Below are positions 36,701 to 43,993 of a stretch of 43,993 nucleotides of DNA, piece by piece; the first letter of the stretch is position 1; every line of letters starts with the position of its first letter. The notes beneath the pieces are model-generated. The model worked only from the letters and a program-made list of their open reading frames with translations, did no database searches and had not been told where the DNA came from. Position numbers and translations under genes: made by a program. The DNA is from an uncultured Peptostreptococcaceae bacterium (lineage in GTDB: Bacteria; Bacillota; Clostridia; Peptostreptococcales; Peptostreptococcaceae), in assembly GCA_944383455.1 (NCBI GenBank), contig CALWPP010000003.1, forward strand, positions 115,652-159,644, in the 5' to 3' direction.

Positions 36701-36830
36701 TAGTAGTTTTACCCGCACCAGTTTTTCCTGATACAACAAATATATTTCTTCCATTTAACTTAGTAAAATCAACTACTTCTTTTCCTGCATAAGGTCCAAA
36801 ACCACATATAGTAAGCTTTATTGGTCTCAT
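33729..36830 (-). CDS. sbcC: SbcC, ATPase subunit of the SbcCD nuclease
   Basis: Rad50-like ATPase that with SbcD cuts hairpins and blocked DNA ends. 1033 residues. Walker A GKTGAGKT (35-42) lies after IRPIKLTICGFGPY-type N-terminal strands, with a Q-loop region VMLAQGEFRKLL. Two long coiled coils flank a zinc hook (CPVCGS, near 510). The C terminus has SSLSGGESFKASLSLALGL (signature) and ETIFVDEGFGTLD (Walker B), then a D-loop. The arms are very Lys/Glu/Asn-rich, as expected in this AT-rich genome. Its ATG overlaps the last base of the sbcD stop. Confidence 0.96.
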   Translation of the reverse strand: MRPIKLTICGFGPYAGKEVVDFTKLNGRNIFVVSGKTGAGKTTIFDAISFSLYGEPSGDTREIRSLRSDFADDDTDTFVELDFEIKGEVYKVKRSPLYLKKKKNKEGYTESKASAELFLPNDKHITKIKDVNDKLIEILGINRQQFKQIVMLAQGEFRKLLLANSSEREDIFRKIFDTYRFENIQEELKTRAKNITNIKKENDIKLKAKLTSLKGVSSDFNDITILEDIKNIIDSNYIEYKNICDKKDKLQKLYDEKNREKLNIENNNLLIKEKEIILNKLEKLKEQKELFGEKEKEIKNIEYAKDIKSLEEKYLEVNLKIKKYTEDINNSTIKIKNLEKEFDLSKKNLKYEEQNEHMRENLLLEIDKLKKIKSKVCEIDNLKEKLNSTKKEYDSLDNKITKIKIEIENLEKSEIENSDRLQYINELTLTKKDLDKELEYKKELIDKLRTIIKKIISYEENAASHKNLEKEYNDFDLKYKKVKIDYEDMEELYQKDKAGILAKTLVENKPCPVCGSKTHPNKAKINTIDFDEYDLKSKKLELENLEKEKNKKLENLIIKNNDLKNILQSINEDLKSNYLKSIDINKSYDNNTKYRIKEIGISLKSDCSKKEEELLKINSILDKKYDIEKNIIKIKEYLKSNKKYLSVYEENLVNIKEIITTYNTKIEEFKKEIPSNVKNLKELDENISTKEESLKKSREKLDNLKKIYEKIDRDLEKEKVLLSNNNRILKELDLEEKVSKNKFEDALNSRFNDLFSYEKSKNNINNLETIKNEVYEYKSNLQILKSKKEDIINKTKNIEFVELSSLNNEINDILSTKESLELKEKEIYSILQNNKAIYDDISKIKEDLKKIENEYKIIGELSDFANGKNSLRLSFERYILASYFEDIIEASNIRLDKITNSRFRLIRKDTINKNKKQSGLDLLVYDEYTGKEREVSSLSGGESFKASLSLALGLSDVIQSNSGGISIETIFVDEGFGTLDSESLNTAIDCLLELQEYGRLVGIISHVEELKQRIDAKLEIESSQKGSKIKFNI

Positions 36831-37990
36831 TATTTTTCCTCCCTTAATGAAAATTCTATTACCTCTTTTAAAGTTTTCTCTTTTTCATCCGTTAATTTTG
36901 ACTCATCTAAATATTCATAAAAATCTTTAAATAACTCAAACTCATCTTTTGTATTTATAAATTCCTTTGAAATCAAATCTTTATTGTCACTTTTTATAAC
37001 TCTTTTTTTAGTTATAACCATAGTATTTTTATAAACTGACCTTATTTTTTCCATAGGATTTATTATCTCACCATCATCAGTTAAAATAATTTTTAAATAA
37101 TCATCTCTACCGTAACTTAAATTTATACCTTCTTTTAATATATCATCAATATCTCCTTCTATAATTCTCATATCTCTTATAGGTTTTATACTTTCTAACC
37201 TAATATTTATACCTTTATTTTTTATATCTAAAATAGTTATACTTTTTTTATTATTAACTTCAGAAAATGAGTACTTAAGTAAAGTACCTGAGTATCTAAC
37301 TTCATTTCTTTTTACCTTTTGTGCTTTGTGTAAATGACCTAGTGCAACGTAATCAAACTCATCAAAAATATCTACATCAATTAAATCAGTACCACCTATT
37401 GATAGGCGTCTTTCTGATTCTGAAGTTTCTAATTCTTCAATACTTTCAAAGTTTGCAACATACCCATGACAAACAATAATGTTTACTTCATCTTTGTTTA
37501 TTTCTTCTTTTATATTTTGCACAATATAACTCATAGCATCATTATGAGTTTTTATTTTATCATCTTTTGAAATATTTCTGACTGAAGAAGGATTTTGATA
37601 AGGTATTAAATAAAAATTTATATTTGTATCATTTTTATTTATAGTAACTTTTTTAAATAAATTATTATTACCAACTATATAAAGACCATTTTTTTCAAGT
37701 ATCTCACTACCAAAACTTAACCTTTCTGCACTATCGTGATTACCAGAAATGGCCAATACTTTTATTTTTCTGTCAATTATAATTTTAAATAATATTTCAT
37801 TTAAAAGTTCAACAGCTTCAATCGGAGGGATAGACCTATCATATATATCTCCTGCTATAATTATTACATCTGGATTTTCTTTATCTAATAATTTTATAAA
37901 TTCATTTAATATATATTTTTGGTCATTTATCATAGAAAAATCATTAATTATTTTTCCGATATGCCAATCACTTGTATGTATTATTTTCAA
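36830..37990 (-). CDS. sbcD: SbcD, nuclease subunit of SbcCD
   Basis: Mre11-like Mn2+-dependent exo/endonuclease, 386 residues. Phosphoesterase motifs are IIHTSDWHIGK (3-13), IIAGDIYDRSIPP, ISGNHDSAERL, CHGYV and ALGHLHKAQ. A capping domain follows from about 270. The start is a TTG, preceded by GGGGTGG at a short distance. It is translationally coupled to sbcC (TAATG junction). An extended -10 (TATGGTAAAAT, 38020-38028) is upstream. Confidence 0.95.
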   Translation of the reverse strand: MKIIHTSDWHIGKIINDFSMINDQKYILNEFIKLLDKENPDVIIIAGDIYDRSIPPIEAVELLNEILFKIIIDRKIKVLAISGNHDSAERLSFGSEILEKNGLYIVGNNNLFKKVTINKNDTNINFYLIPYQNPSSVRNISKDDKIKTHNDAMSYIVQNIKEEINKDEVNIIVCHGYVANFESIEELETSESERRLSIGGTDLIDVDIFDEFDYVALGHLHKAQKVKRNEVRYSGTLLKYSFSEVNNKKSITILDIKNKGINIRLESIKPIRDMRIIEGDIDDILKEGINLSYGRDDYLKIILTDDGEIINPMEKIRSVYKNTMVITKKRVIKSDNKDLISKEFINTKDEFELFKDFYEYLDESKLTDEKEKTLKEVIEFSLREEK

Positions 37991-38019
37991 ATTACCACCC
38001 CTAAAAATTTATTTACTTT

Positions 38020-38028
38020 ATTTTACCA
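38020..38028 (-). promoter_or_regulatory. sbcDC promoter candidate, extended -10
   Basis: Minus-strand TGG directly followed by TAAAAT (38020-38025), about 30 bases before the sbcD start. The -35 is weak. The ten-base core TATGGTAAAAT also precedes ymxH. Confidence 0.45.
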
Positions 38029-38057
38029 TAATTTATAAATTTAAATATAAATTTGTA

Positions 38058-38090
38058 CATAATAATAAGGATGTAAATAATACATCCTTA
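38058..38090 (-). terminator. pyrC terminator
   Basis: Perfect 10-bp stem TAAGGATGTA (38066-38075) / TACATCCTTA (38081-38090), loop AATAA. Reading the minus strand, a T-rich TTATTATG follows. It lies 55 bases beyond the pyrC stop and ahead of sbcD. Confidence 0.65.
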
Positions 38091-38144
38091 AAATAAAATT
38101 ATTACTATTAAAATTTTATTTAATACTATATCCTTTTATAAAGT

Positions 38145-39413
38145 TTAATCATTATAAACTATTTCACCATTACATATAGTATATTTTACTTTTCCAAAAA
38201 ATTTTTCACCTTTAAATGGTGTGTTACTTGATTTTGAATAAAAATCATTATAAATTACTTCTTCATCCTCATTAAATATTACTATATCTGCAACTTTTCC
38301 TTCTTCAATAACGCCACTCTCTAAATTATAAAGTCTAGCTGGGTTTATAGTCATTTTTTCTATAAGTTCTATAATATCTAAATGACCTTTTTTAACTAAA
38401 TTAGTTATACCAAGACTAAGTGCAGTTTCAAGACCAATTATTCCACTTGGTGCTTTATAAAATTCAACATTTTTTTCATCAAAAGTATGAGGAGCATGGT
38501 CTGTTGCTATAATTTCTATAGTATTATCTTTTAGCCCTTCAATTATAGCTTCTTTGTCTAGTTTAGTTCTAAGTGGTGGGTTCATTTTAGCATTAGTTCC
38601 ATATCTTAATACATCTTCTTCAGTCAAACTAAAGTGGTGTGGTGTTGCTTCTGCAAAAACATTAGCCCCAAGTTTTTTTGCCATTCTAACAGTCTCAACA
38701 GCAACTTTTGAACTTATATGCTGAATATTTACTTTACACCCTGTACTAAGCGCAATCATACAGTCTCTTGCTACTAATACATCTTCTGCAACACTTTTTG
38801 CACCATCAAGCCCAAGTTTTTTTGCTACTTCACCTTCATTTATTCCAGGATTAGTTATAAGTGAAGGGTCTTCTTCATGAAAACTAAGAGGCATATCAAT
38901 TTCTTTTGCTAAGTTCATAGCTTTAAATATAATATCACTGTCCATTATAGGTAGACCATCATCAGTAAATCCAATACAACCATTTTCTTTTAAAGTCTTC
39001 ATATCTACTAATTCTTGTCCTTTAAATCCTTTAGTTATAGCACAAGTTTGTAATACATTAATTTTTTCATTTTTTGCTTTTTCATTTATATAATTTAAAG
39101 TTTCTAAGTTATCTACAATAGGATTTGTATTTGCCATACAAATAACAGTAGTAAATCCTCCCTTCATAGCAGATAAACTTCCAGTATGTATATCTTCTTT
39201 ATGAGTAAACCCAGGGTCTCTAAAGTGAACGTGAACATCAATAAGTCCTGGAGCAACAAACATATTAGTTGCATCAATTACTTTTATATTATCAATATTT
39301 TCTACTTCTATATTTCCAATTTTTTTAACTTTATTATTTTCAATTAAAATATCAACATTTACAATCTTTTTAAGTTTAGTATTTATAATTTTTCCATTTT
39401 TTATTAGTATCAT
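38145..39413 (-). CDS. pyrC: Dihydroorotase (class I)
   Basis: Zn-dependent ring closure of carbamoyl aspartate to dihydroorotate in pyrimidine synthesis. 422 residues, typical of class I. Metal ligands are DVHVHFRDPG (His61, His63), SFHEEDPSL, NIQHISS and IATDHAPH. GGFTTVICMANTNP is the family's second signature. It starts 14 bases after the mntP stop with GAGGTAGG before the ATG, so it is probably on the mntP transcript. No other pyr gene is near, which is unusual. Confidence 0.94.
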   Translation of the reverse strand: MILIKNGKIINTKLKKIVNVDILIENNKVKKIGNIEVENIDNIKVIDATNMFVAPGLIDVHVHFRDPGFTHKEDIHTGSLSAMKGGFTTVICMANTNPIVDNLETLNYINEKAKNEKINVLQTCAITKGFKGQELVDMKTLKENGCIGFTDDGLPIMDSDIIFKAMNLAKEIDMPLSFHEEDPSLITNPGINEGEVAKKLGLDGAKSVAEDVLVARDCMIALSTGCKVNIQHISSKVAVETVRMAKKLGANVFAEATPHHFSLTEEDVLRYGTNAKMNPPLRTKLDKEAIIEGLKDNTIEIIATDHAPHTFDEKNVEFYKAPSGIIGLETALSLGITNLVKKGHLDIIELIEKMTINPARLYNLESGVIEEGKVADIVIFNEDEEVIYNDFYSKSSNTPFKGEKFFGKVKYTICNGEIVYND

Positions 39414-39427
39414 TATCCTACCTCAGT

Positions 39428-40012
39428 CTAAAAAAAGTTACTTATAAATCCAGTATGTTCATTGAATATATTAAGACCTATAAGAATTAGAATTATTCCT
39501 CCTAAAAGTTCTGCATAAGAACTAAAAACATCACCTATTTTTTTACCAAGAAATACTCCAATCAAACACATTATAAACGTTATAATAGTTATTGACAAGC
39601 ATATATAATAAATATTTACATCAGTAAACGCAAAACTTATACCAACTGCAAGTGCATCAATACTTGTTGCAATAGATAATACTAATAACTCTTTATTTGT
39701 TAGTGTAAAATTATTATTTGATGAATTATCGTCTTCATCTTTCTCAAAAAAACCTTTAATCATATTAAATCCTAAATAACTAAGCAAGATAAGTGCTATC
39801 CAGTGGTCAAATGCAACTATGTACTTTTCAAAACTAACTCCAAGTAACCATCCAATATAAGGCATAACTCCTTGAAATATACCAAATGAAAGAGCTATCT
39901 TTATACCAAGTGAAGGCTTTAAATTTTTTATTGTCATACCTTTTGATACAGAAACTGTAAAAGCGTCCATTGATAAAGCTAGCCCTGTTAATAAAACTAC
40001 TACTAAATCCAT
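39428..40012 (-). CDS. mntP: MntP, manganese exporter
   Basis: 194-residue membrane protein with six helices in two repeats. Each repeat has the conserved acidic motif: LSMDAFTVSVSKG (Asp16) and TSIDALAVGISFAF. A short acidic loop (EKDEDDNSSNNN) lies between the halves. The family exports Mn2+ and protects against Mn excess. The call is supported by the leader, which looks like a yybP-ykoY riboswitch plus terminator. AGGAGG lies before the ATG. Confidence 0.92.
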   Translation of the reverse strand: MDLVVVLLTGLALSMDAFTVSVSKGMTIKNLKPSLGIKIALSFGIFQGVMPYIGWLLGVSFEKYIVAFDHWIALILLSYLGFNMIKGFFEKDEDDNSSNNNFTLTNKELLVLSIATSIDALAVGISFAFTDVNIYYICLSITIITFIMCLIGVFLGKKIGDVFSSYAELLGGIILILIGLNIFNEHTGFISNFF

Positions 40013-40046
40013 TTTTTCCTCCTTAAATTGTTATGTAAGTTTACAC

Positions 40047-40100
40047 AAAAAAACGAGACTTTATGTATGGCAAATTAAACATACATAAGTCTCGTTTTTT
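40047..40100 (-). terminator. Attenuator terminator in the mntP leader
   Basis: Long hairpin: AAAAAACGAGACTTATGTATG (left arm in the RNA, from 40100 down) pairs with CATACATAAAGTCTCGTTTTTT with one bulged base, ending in seven T. It stands about 25 bases before the mntP ribosome site and right after the riboswitch candidate, the layout of a transcriptional on/off switch. Confidence 0.88.
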
Positions 40101-40178
40101 AAGATTATACCAGACTGTGTTTAGTCAATATGTTGATGTAATCACACTTTTTAGTGTAAACTACTCCCTTAGTGATTT
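40101..40178 (-). ncRNA. Putative yybP-ykoY (Mn2+) riboswitch aptamer
   Basis: The leader RNA starts near the predicted start point with CACUAAGGGAGUAG. The GGGAGUAG (40161-40168) matches the conserved GGGGAGUAG loop of the yybP-ykoY class, lacking one G. A small hairpin (UUACACUAAAAAGUGUGA) follows, then CAUCAACA (40131-40138) and a second hairpin GACUAAACACAGUC with CUGG (40110-40113). It ends in CUUA, which can pair with the UAAG before the core. Position upstream of mntP is the known context of this class. The P1 stem by eye is short, so a covariance-model test is needed. Confidence 0.7.
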
Positions 40179-40184
40179 ATATAT

Positions 40185-40213
40185 AATATACAATAAATTA
40201 ATAAAAAATACAA
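40185..40213 (-). promoter_or_regulatory. mntP leader promoter
   Basis: Minus-strand TTGTAT (40208-40213), 17-bp spacer, TATATT (40185-40190). Its start point would fall at the first bases of the riboswitch candidate. Confidence 0.5.
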
Positions 40214-40244
40214 TATAATTCTTTATAATATTTTAAATATAATT

Positions 40245-41447
40245 TTATAAAGTTCTATTTAATCTAAAAAGTTTTAAATTTTCATCAACTATACCATTAT
40301 ATAATTTAACTAACATTTTAGCTCCAATTATTGCATATAAAATTCCATTAGCACCATAACCTAAACAGTACCACAAATTATTATGTTTTAAATCTTCTCC
40401 AATTACACCTAAATTATCTTTAGTAGTTTCAAAACAACCACAATATCTATAATCAATTTCTAAATCATCAATTTCACTAAACATTTCTTTTAGTTTTTGT
40501 TCTAAAATATCATATTTTTTTTCACAAATATTTTTATTATCTATTAATTCAAAACTAACATCTTCACCACCAATTATTATTCTGTTATCCTTAGTTGTTC
40601 TTAGATAATGATATGGACTATTATCATCTCTTATTAGTATACCATCACTATAACCTTTTAACTCTTTTAGTGGTTTTGTACATATATTAAATGTGTTGTA
40701 TTTAGTTCCAAATCTCTTTTTCGTGAAAAGACTTGCGTTATATCCTGTACATACAATTACTTTTTTAGCTTTTATTTTGTAAGAATAGTTAGTTTCAACT
40801 AAAATATAATCTTTTTCATATATTACACTTTTAGCTTCTGTATTTTCAAATATTTTAGCATTATTATTTATTGCTTGATTTAAAAGTGAGTGAGAAAATT
40901 TATAAGGGTCTATTTCACATCCACCATTTTTAGATATTATCCCAGCTTTTAAGTCAAAACTCCAAATACTTTCTTCTATATACTCAACATCAAATCCATT
41001 TTCTTTTCTTAATATATATTCATCATATATCTCTTTTTTTGATAAAGTATTATTAGTATAAAAAAGACAGTCTCTTTTTATATAATCAAAGTCATTTTTA
41101 TAAGTTTTTGCAAAATTTTCAACCTCATACAAAGCATCTTTACATAAGTTATAAGATTTTATAGCATTATCAATACCTAGTGTATCTTTTAATTTTAGTA
41201 AAGTATCGTCTAGTTCATATTGTAAAAGTGATGTAGTAACACTAGTACTTAAATGTGCTATTCTTTCTTTTTCAATAAGTACTACATCTATATTATTTTT
41301 TGAGAAATAATAAGCATTAATACAACCTGTTATACCACCACCAATTATCAGTACATCAGTTTCTATATCTTCTGTTAAATAATTAAATTGCCTTTTATTT
41401 TTATTTATATTTGTGAATATTGGATTTCCTTTGACATAGTTTTTCAT
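40245..41447 (-). CDS. FAD-dependent oxidoreductase, DAO family
   Basis: 400 residues. The N-terminal dinucleotide-binding motif is VLIIGGGITGCINAYYFSKN (after a 30-residue lead), then EKERIAHLSTSVTTSLLQYELDDTL, and a C-terminal FAD contact (WYCLGYGANGILYAIIGAKML). This matches the D-amino-acid-oxidase-like superfamily (glycine oxidase, PuuB- or YhfW-like). YhfW-type relatives have a C-terminal Rieske domain, which is absent here. The substrate is unknown. AAGGTGAG lies before the ATG. It follows clpB after 80 bases with no strong terminator between. Confidence 0.85.
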   Translation of the reverse strand: MKNYVKGNPIFTNINKNKRQFNYLTEDIETDVLIIGGGITGCINAYYFSKNNIDVVLIEKERIAHLSTSVTTSLLQYELDDTLLKLKDTLGIDNAIKSYNLCKDALYEVENFAKTYKNDFDYIKRDCLFYTNNTLSKKEIYDEYILRKENGFDVEYIEESIWSFDLKAGIISKNGGCEIDPYKFSHSLLNQAINNNAKIFENTEAKSVIYEKDYILVETNYSYKIKAKKVIVCTGYNASLFTKKRFGTKYNTFNICTKPLKELKGYSDGILIRDDNSPYHYLRTTKDNRIIIGGEDVSFELIDNKNICEKKYDILEQKLKEMFSEIDDLEIDYRYCGCFETTKDNLGVIGEDLKHNNLWYCLGYGANGILYAIIGAKMLVKLYNGIVDENLKLFRLNRTL

Positions 41448-41527
41448 AAACTCACCTTAAATAAAATATTTAAGTTTAATTATTTCCAATTAATCACTAA
41501 AATATTAATTCTAATATTATTAGAGTT

Positions 41528-43993
41528 TTAATATTTTAAAACTATCTCATCATTTTCACAGTCAACAGTTAAATTACAACCACTAGGAAGTTCGTCTTTT
41601 AGTATTAATTTTGCAATCTTAGTTTCAAGAGTTGAACTTATATATCTTTTTAGAGGTCTTGCTCCATATATTGGGTCGTATCCTTCTTTTGCCATAATTT
41701 CCTTTGCAGAATCAGTTATTATCATATTGATGTCTTTTTCTTTTAGTTTGTTTGATAATTTTGACGAAAATATATCAATAATTTTTTTAATTTCGCTTAA
41801 ATTTAATATTTTAAATGTAATTATATCATCAACTCTATTTAAAAACTCTGGTTTAAATTTAAGTTTCATTTCATTCATAACAAGTTCTTTTACATTATCA
41901 TCAACATTATCCTTTGCATCAAGTAGATAATGACTTCCAATATTTGATGTCATTATTATTAAAGTATTTTTAAAATCAACAGTCTTTCCCTTATTATCAG
42001 TAAGTCTACCATCATCAAGTATTTGAAGAAATATATTAAAAACATCTTCATGTGCTTTTTCTATTTCATCAAAAAGTATAACAGAATAAGGATTTCTTCT
42101 AACAGCTTCAGTTAATTGTCCGCCTTCCTCATATCCAACATACCCTGGAGGAGGACCAATAAGTCTTGATACAGAATGTTTTTCCATATACTCACTCATA
42201 TCTATTCTTATAATATTATCTTCACTATCAAATAAGTTACTAGCTAAAGTTTTTGCAAGTTCAGTTTTACCAACCCCAGTTGGACCTAAGAATATAAAAG
42301 AACCTATTGGTCGATTTTCATCACCAAGACCCGCTCTAGTTCTTATTATAGCATTTGATACTGCACTAACAGCTTCATCTTGACCAATTACTCTTTTATG
42401 AAGATTATCTTCTAATTTTAATAGCTTTTCTTTTTCTCCTTCTACAAGTTTAGTAACAGGTATACCAGTCCATTTTGATACTATTTGAGAAATTTCTTCT
42501 TCAGTTACTTCTTCTTTTAAAAGAGAATTATCGCCTAAACTCTTTATATTTTCTTCGCTCAATTTTATTTTTTCTTCAAGATTTGGAATAATTGAGTATC
42601 TAAGTTCTGCCACTTTATTAAAATCATACTCTCTTTCAAACTTTTCTACATTATTTTTAGCTTCGTCAAGTTCTTCTTTTAATCTTTTAATTTCTAATAT
42701 TTTTGATTTTTCAACTTCATATTGTAAACTCAACTCATCATTTTTAATTTTAAGTTCTGAAATTTCCTCATTTAAAATTAAAAGTCTTTGTTTACTTTTT
42801 TCATCAGTTTCTTTACTTAAAGCTTCTTTTTCAGTTTCAAGCATGAATAATTTTCTTCTAACACTATCTAGTTCTGTTGGTAAAGATTCTATCTCACTTC
42901 TTATCATAGAGCTAGCTTCATCAATCAAATCTATTGCTTTATCTGGTAAAAATCTATCTTGAATATATCTATTAGATAACTTTACAGCAGAAACTATTGC
43001 ATTATCATGAATTCTTATACCATGATGTATTTCAAACTTTTCTTTTAGACCTCTTAATATGGAAATAGCATCATTGACACTTGGTTCGTTAGCTATAACA
43101 GGTTGAAATCTTCTTTCAAGCGCTTTATCTTTTTCTATATATTGTCTATATTCATCAAAAGTAGTAGCTCCGATACAATTAAGTTCTCCTCTTGCTAAAA
43201 GTGGTTTTATTAGATTTCCTGCATCCATTGCCCCATCAGTTTTTCCAGCTCCAACGATAGTATGGATTTCATCAATAAATAAGATTATTTTTCCTTCACT
43301 ATTTTTAACTTCATTTAAAACAGCTTTTAGTCTTTCCTCAAATTCACCTCTATATTTTGCACCTGCAATTAAAGCTCCCATATCAAGCGAAAATATTATT
43401 TTATCCTTAAGACCTTCGGGTACGTCTTGTCTTACTATTCTTTCTGCAAGTCCTTCAACTATAGCAGTCTTACCAACTCCAGGCTCACCTATTAAAACAG
43501 GATTATTTTTTGTTCTTCTAGATAAAATTCTTATAACTCTTCTTATTTCTTCATCACGACCAATAACAGGGTCTAACTTATTTTTTCTAGCTAAGTCAAC
43601 TAAGTTTGTTCCATATTTTGATAATACATCATAAGTTCCCTCAGGATCATTAGTTTCAACTCGTTGATTACCTCTTACTTCATATAATACCTTTAAAAAA
43701 TTATCCTTAGTTATATTATTATCTTTTAATAATTTCTTTAGTTGTCCTTTTTCTAATATAGAAAGTACTAAATGCTCAACACTAATATAAGAATCTTTAA
43801 AATCTTTCGATATTTTTTCAGCTTCTATTAGTATTTCATTAATACTCCTACTTGCAATAACTTGAACGTTTTGACCGTGTATTTTTGGAAGTTTATTTAT
43901 TTCAATTTCTATGGATTTTTTTAAGTATTCTAAATTTATATTCATTTTTTCAAAAATTATAGGAATTAATCCATCTTCTTGATTTACTAAACT
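41528..43993 (-). CDS. clpB: ClpB disaggregase, N terminus cut by the window edge
   Basis: AAA+ chaperone that pulls proteins out of aggregates with DnaK. The frame stays open to the last base (16 more codons, including NQEDGLIP before the Met at 43945), so that Met is internal and about 40-50 residues are missing. Visible parts are the N domain, the first AAA module with GEPGVGKT, the coiled-coil M domain (about 375-490, full length, which excludes ClpC), the second AAA module with GPTGVGKT and a C-terminal domain. Pore loops KYRGEFEER and GYVGYEEGG are present. Any CIRCE element or CtsR box would lie outside the window. Confidence 0.95.
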   Translation of the reverse strand, partial: SLVNQEDGLIPIIFEKMNINLEYLKKSIEIEINKLPKIHGQNVQVIASRSINEILIEAEKISKDFKDSYISVEHLVLSILEKGQLKKLLKDNNITKDNFLKVLYEVRGNQRVETNDPEGTYDVLSKYGTNLVDLARKNKLDPVIGRDEEIRRVIRILSRRTKNNPVLIGEPGVGKTAIVEGLAERIVRQDVPEGLKDKIIFSLDMGALIAGAKYRGEFEERLKAVLNEVKNSEGKIILFIDEIHTIVGAGKTDGAMDAGNLIKPLLARGELNCIGATTFDEYRQYIEKDKALERRFQPVIANEPSVNDAISILRGLKEKFEIHHGIRIHDNAIVSAVKLSNRYIQDRFLPDKAIDLIDEASSMIRSEIESLPTELDSVRRKLFMLETEKEALSKETDEKSKQRLLILNEEISELKIKNDELSLQYEVEKSKILEIKRLKEELDEAKNNVEKFEREYDFNKVAELRYSIIPNLEEKIKLSEENIKSLGDNSLLKEEVTEEEISQIVSKWTGIPVTKLVEGEKEKLLKLEDNLHKRVIGQDEAVSAVSNAIIRTRAGLGDENRPIGSFIFLGPTGVGKTELAKTLASNLFDSEDNIIRIDMSEYMEKHSVSRLIGPPPGYVGYEEGGQLTEAVRRNPYSVILFDEIEKAHEDVFNIFLQILDDGRLTDNKGKTVDFKNTLIIMTSNIGSHYLLDAKDNVDDNVKELVMNEMKLKFKPEFLNRVDDIITFKILNLSEIKKIIDIFSSKLSNKLKEKDINMIITDSAKEIMAKEGYDPIYGARPLKRYISSTLETKIAKLILKDELPSGCNLTVDCENDEIVLKY

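Noticed and set aside
40219..40254. 8-bp inverted repeat (CTTTATAA...TTATAAAG) after the FAD oxidoreductase
   Set aside because: All A/T apart from the end pair and with a 16-base loop; not enough to call a terminator.
1..43993. tRNA genes, CRISPR arrays, insertion sequences, phage genes
   Set aside because: No T-loop consensus on either strand, no spaced direct repeats, and no transposase, integrase or phage-like open frames were seen.

Overview
The window is AT-rich, low-GC Gram-positive (Firmicutes/Clostridia-type) chromosome. The evidence is strong AGGAGG-type ribosome binding sites, many TTG/GTG starts, AGA/ATA-rich codon use, and a translation/RNA-decay gene block in almost the Bacillus subtilis order. 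The SLH-domain surface protein, FeoAB, PepV, a DUF1002 protein and retained YtaF/YmxH/YlxY homologues would suit an anaerobic coccus or other Clostridia/Tissierellia member. Genus is not resolvable by eye. No tRNA, rRNA, CRISPR array, transposase, phage gene or integration scar was seen, so this looks like core chromosome.

Layout. 1-3152: the 3' end of proA; degV and a divergently transcribed TetR regulator with a palindromic operator candidate in front of degV; then a Na+/Ca2+-type antiporter. 3182-6778 (minus): pepV, an unknown 278-aa protein, and an SLH-anchored polysaccharide deacetylase. 7136-9630: ytaF, a small HTH/zinc-ribbon protein on the opposite strand, then an rluF - short-chain dehydrogenase pair. 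9653-12291 (minus): a U32 tRNA-hydroxylation protein and a MATE exporter. 12446-16207: feoAB, a small 11-residue-repeat helical protein (minus), and a membrane-anchored alpha/beta hydrolase. 16224-29390 (minus): rimP-nusA-rnpM-ylxQ-infB-rbfA-nrnA-truB-ribF-rpsO-pnp-ylxY-ymxH-dapG-tepA. 29517-30917: asnS. 31033-33700: a LysM protein, an HSDR_N-like protein with a Cys/His-rich tail, and a secreted DUF1002 protein. 33729-37990 (minus): sbcDC. 38145-40012 (minus): mntP-pyrC behind a putative yybP-ykoY (Mn2+) riboswitch with its own terminator. 40245-43993: an FAD-dependent oxidoreductase and clpB, which runs off the right edge.

How the genes fit together. The central block couples transcription (NusA), ribosome assembly and initiation (RimP, RbfA, IF2, S15), RNA modification and decay (TruB, RnpM, PNPase, NrnA) and cofactor supply (RibF). 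A promoter, a leader terminator hairpin and then rimP suggest NusA feedback. Metal homeostasis appears twice: Fe(II) uptake by FeoAB, and Mn2+ export by MntP under an RNA switch. Nearly every tail-to-tail gene pair shares one compact bidirectional terminator, often overlapping stop codons. The least explained items are the HSDR_N/Cys-His protein, the 11-mer repeat protein, the HTH-zinc-ribbon protein and the unknown gene in the pepV operon. I did not find a clear multi-gene novel system. The best leads are single genes and regulatory RNAs.
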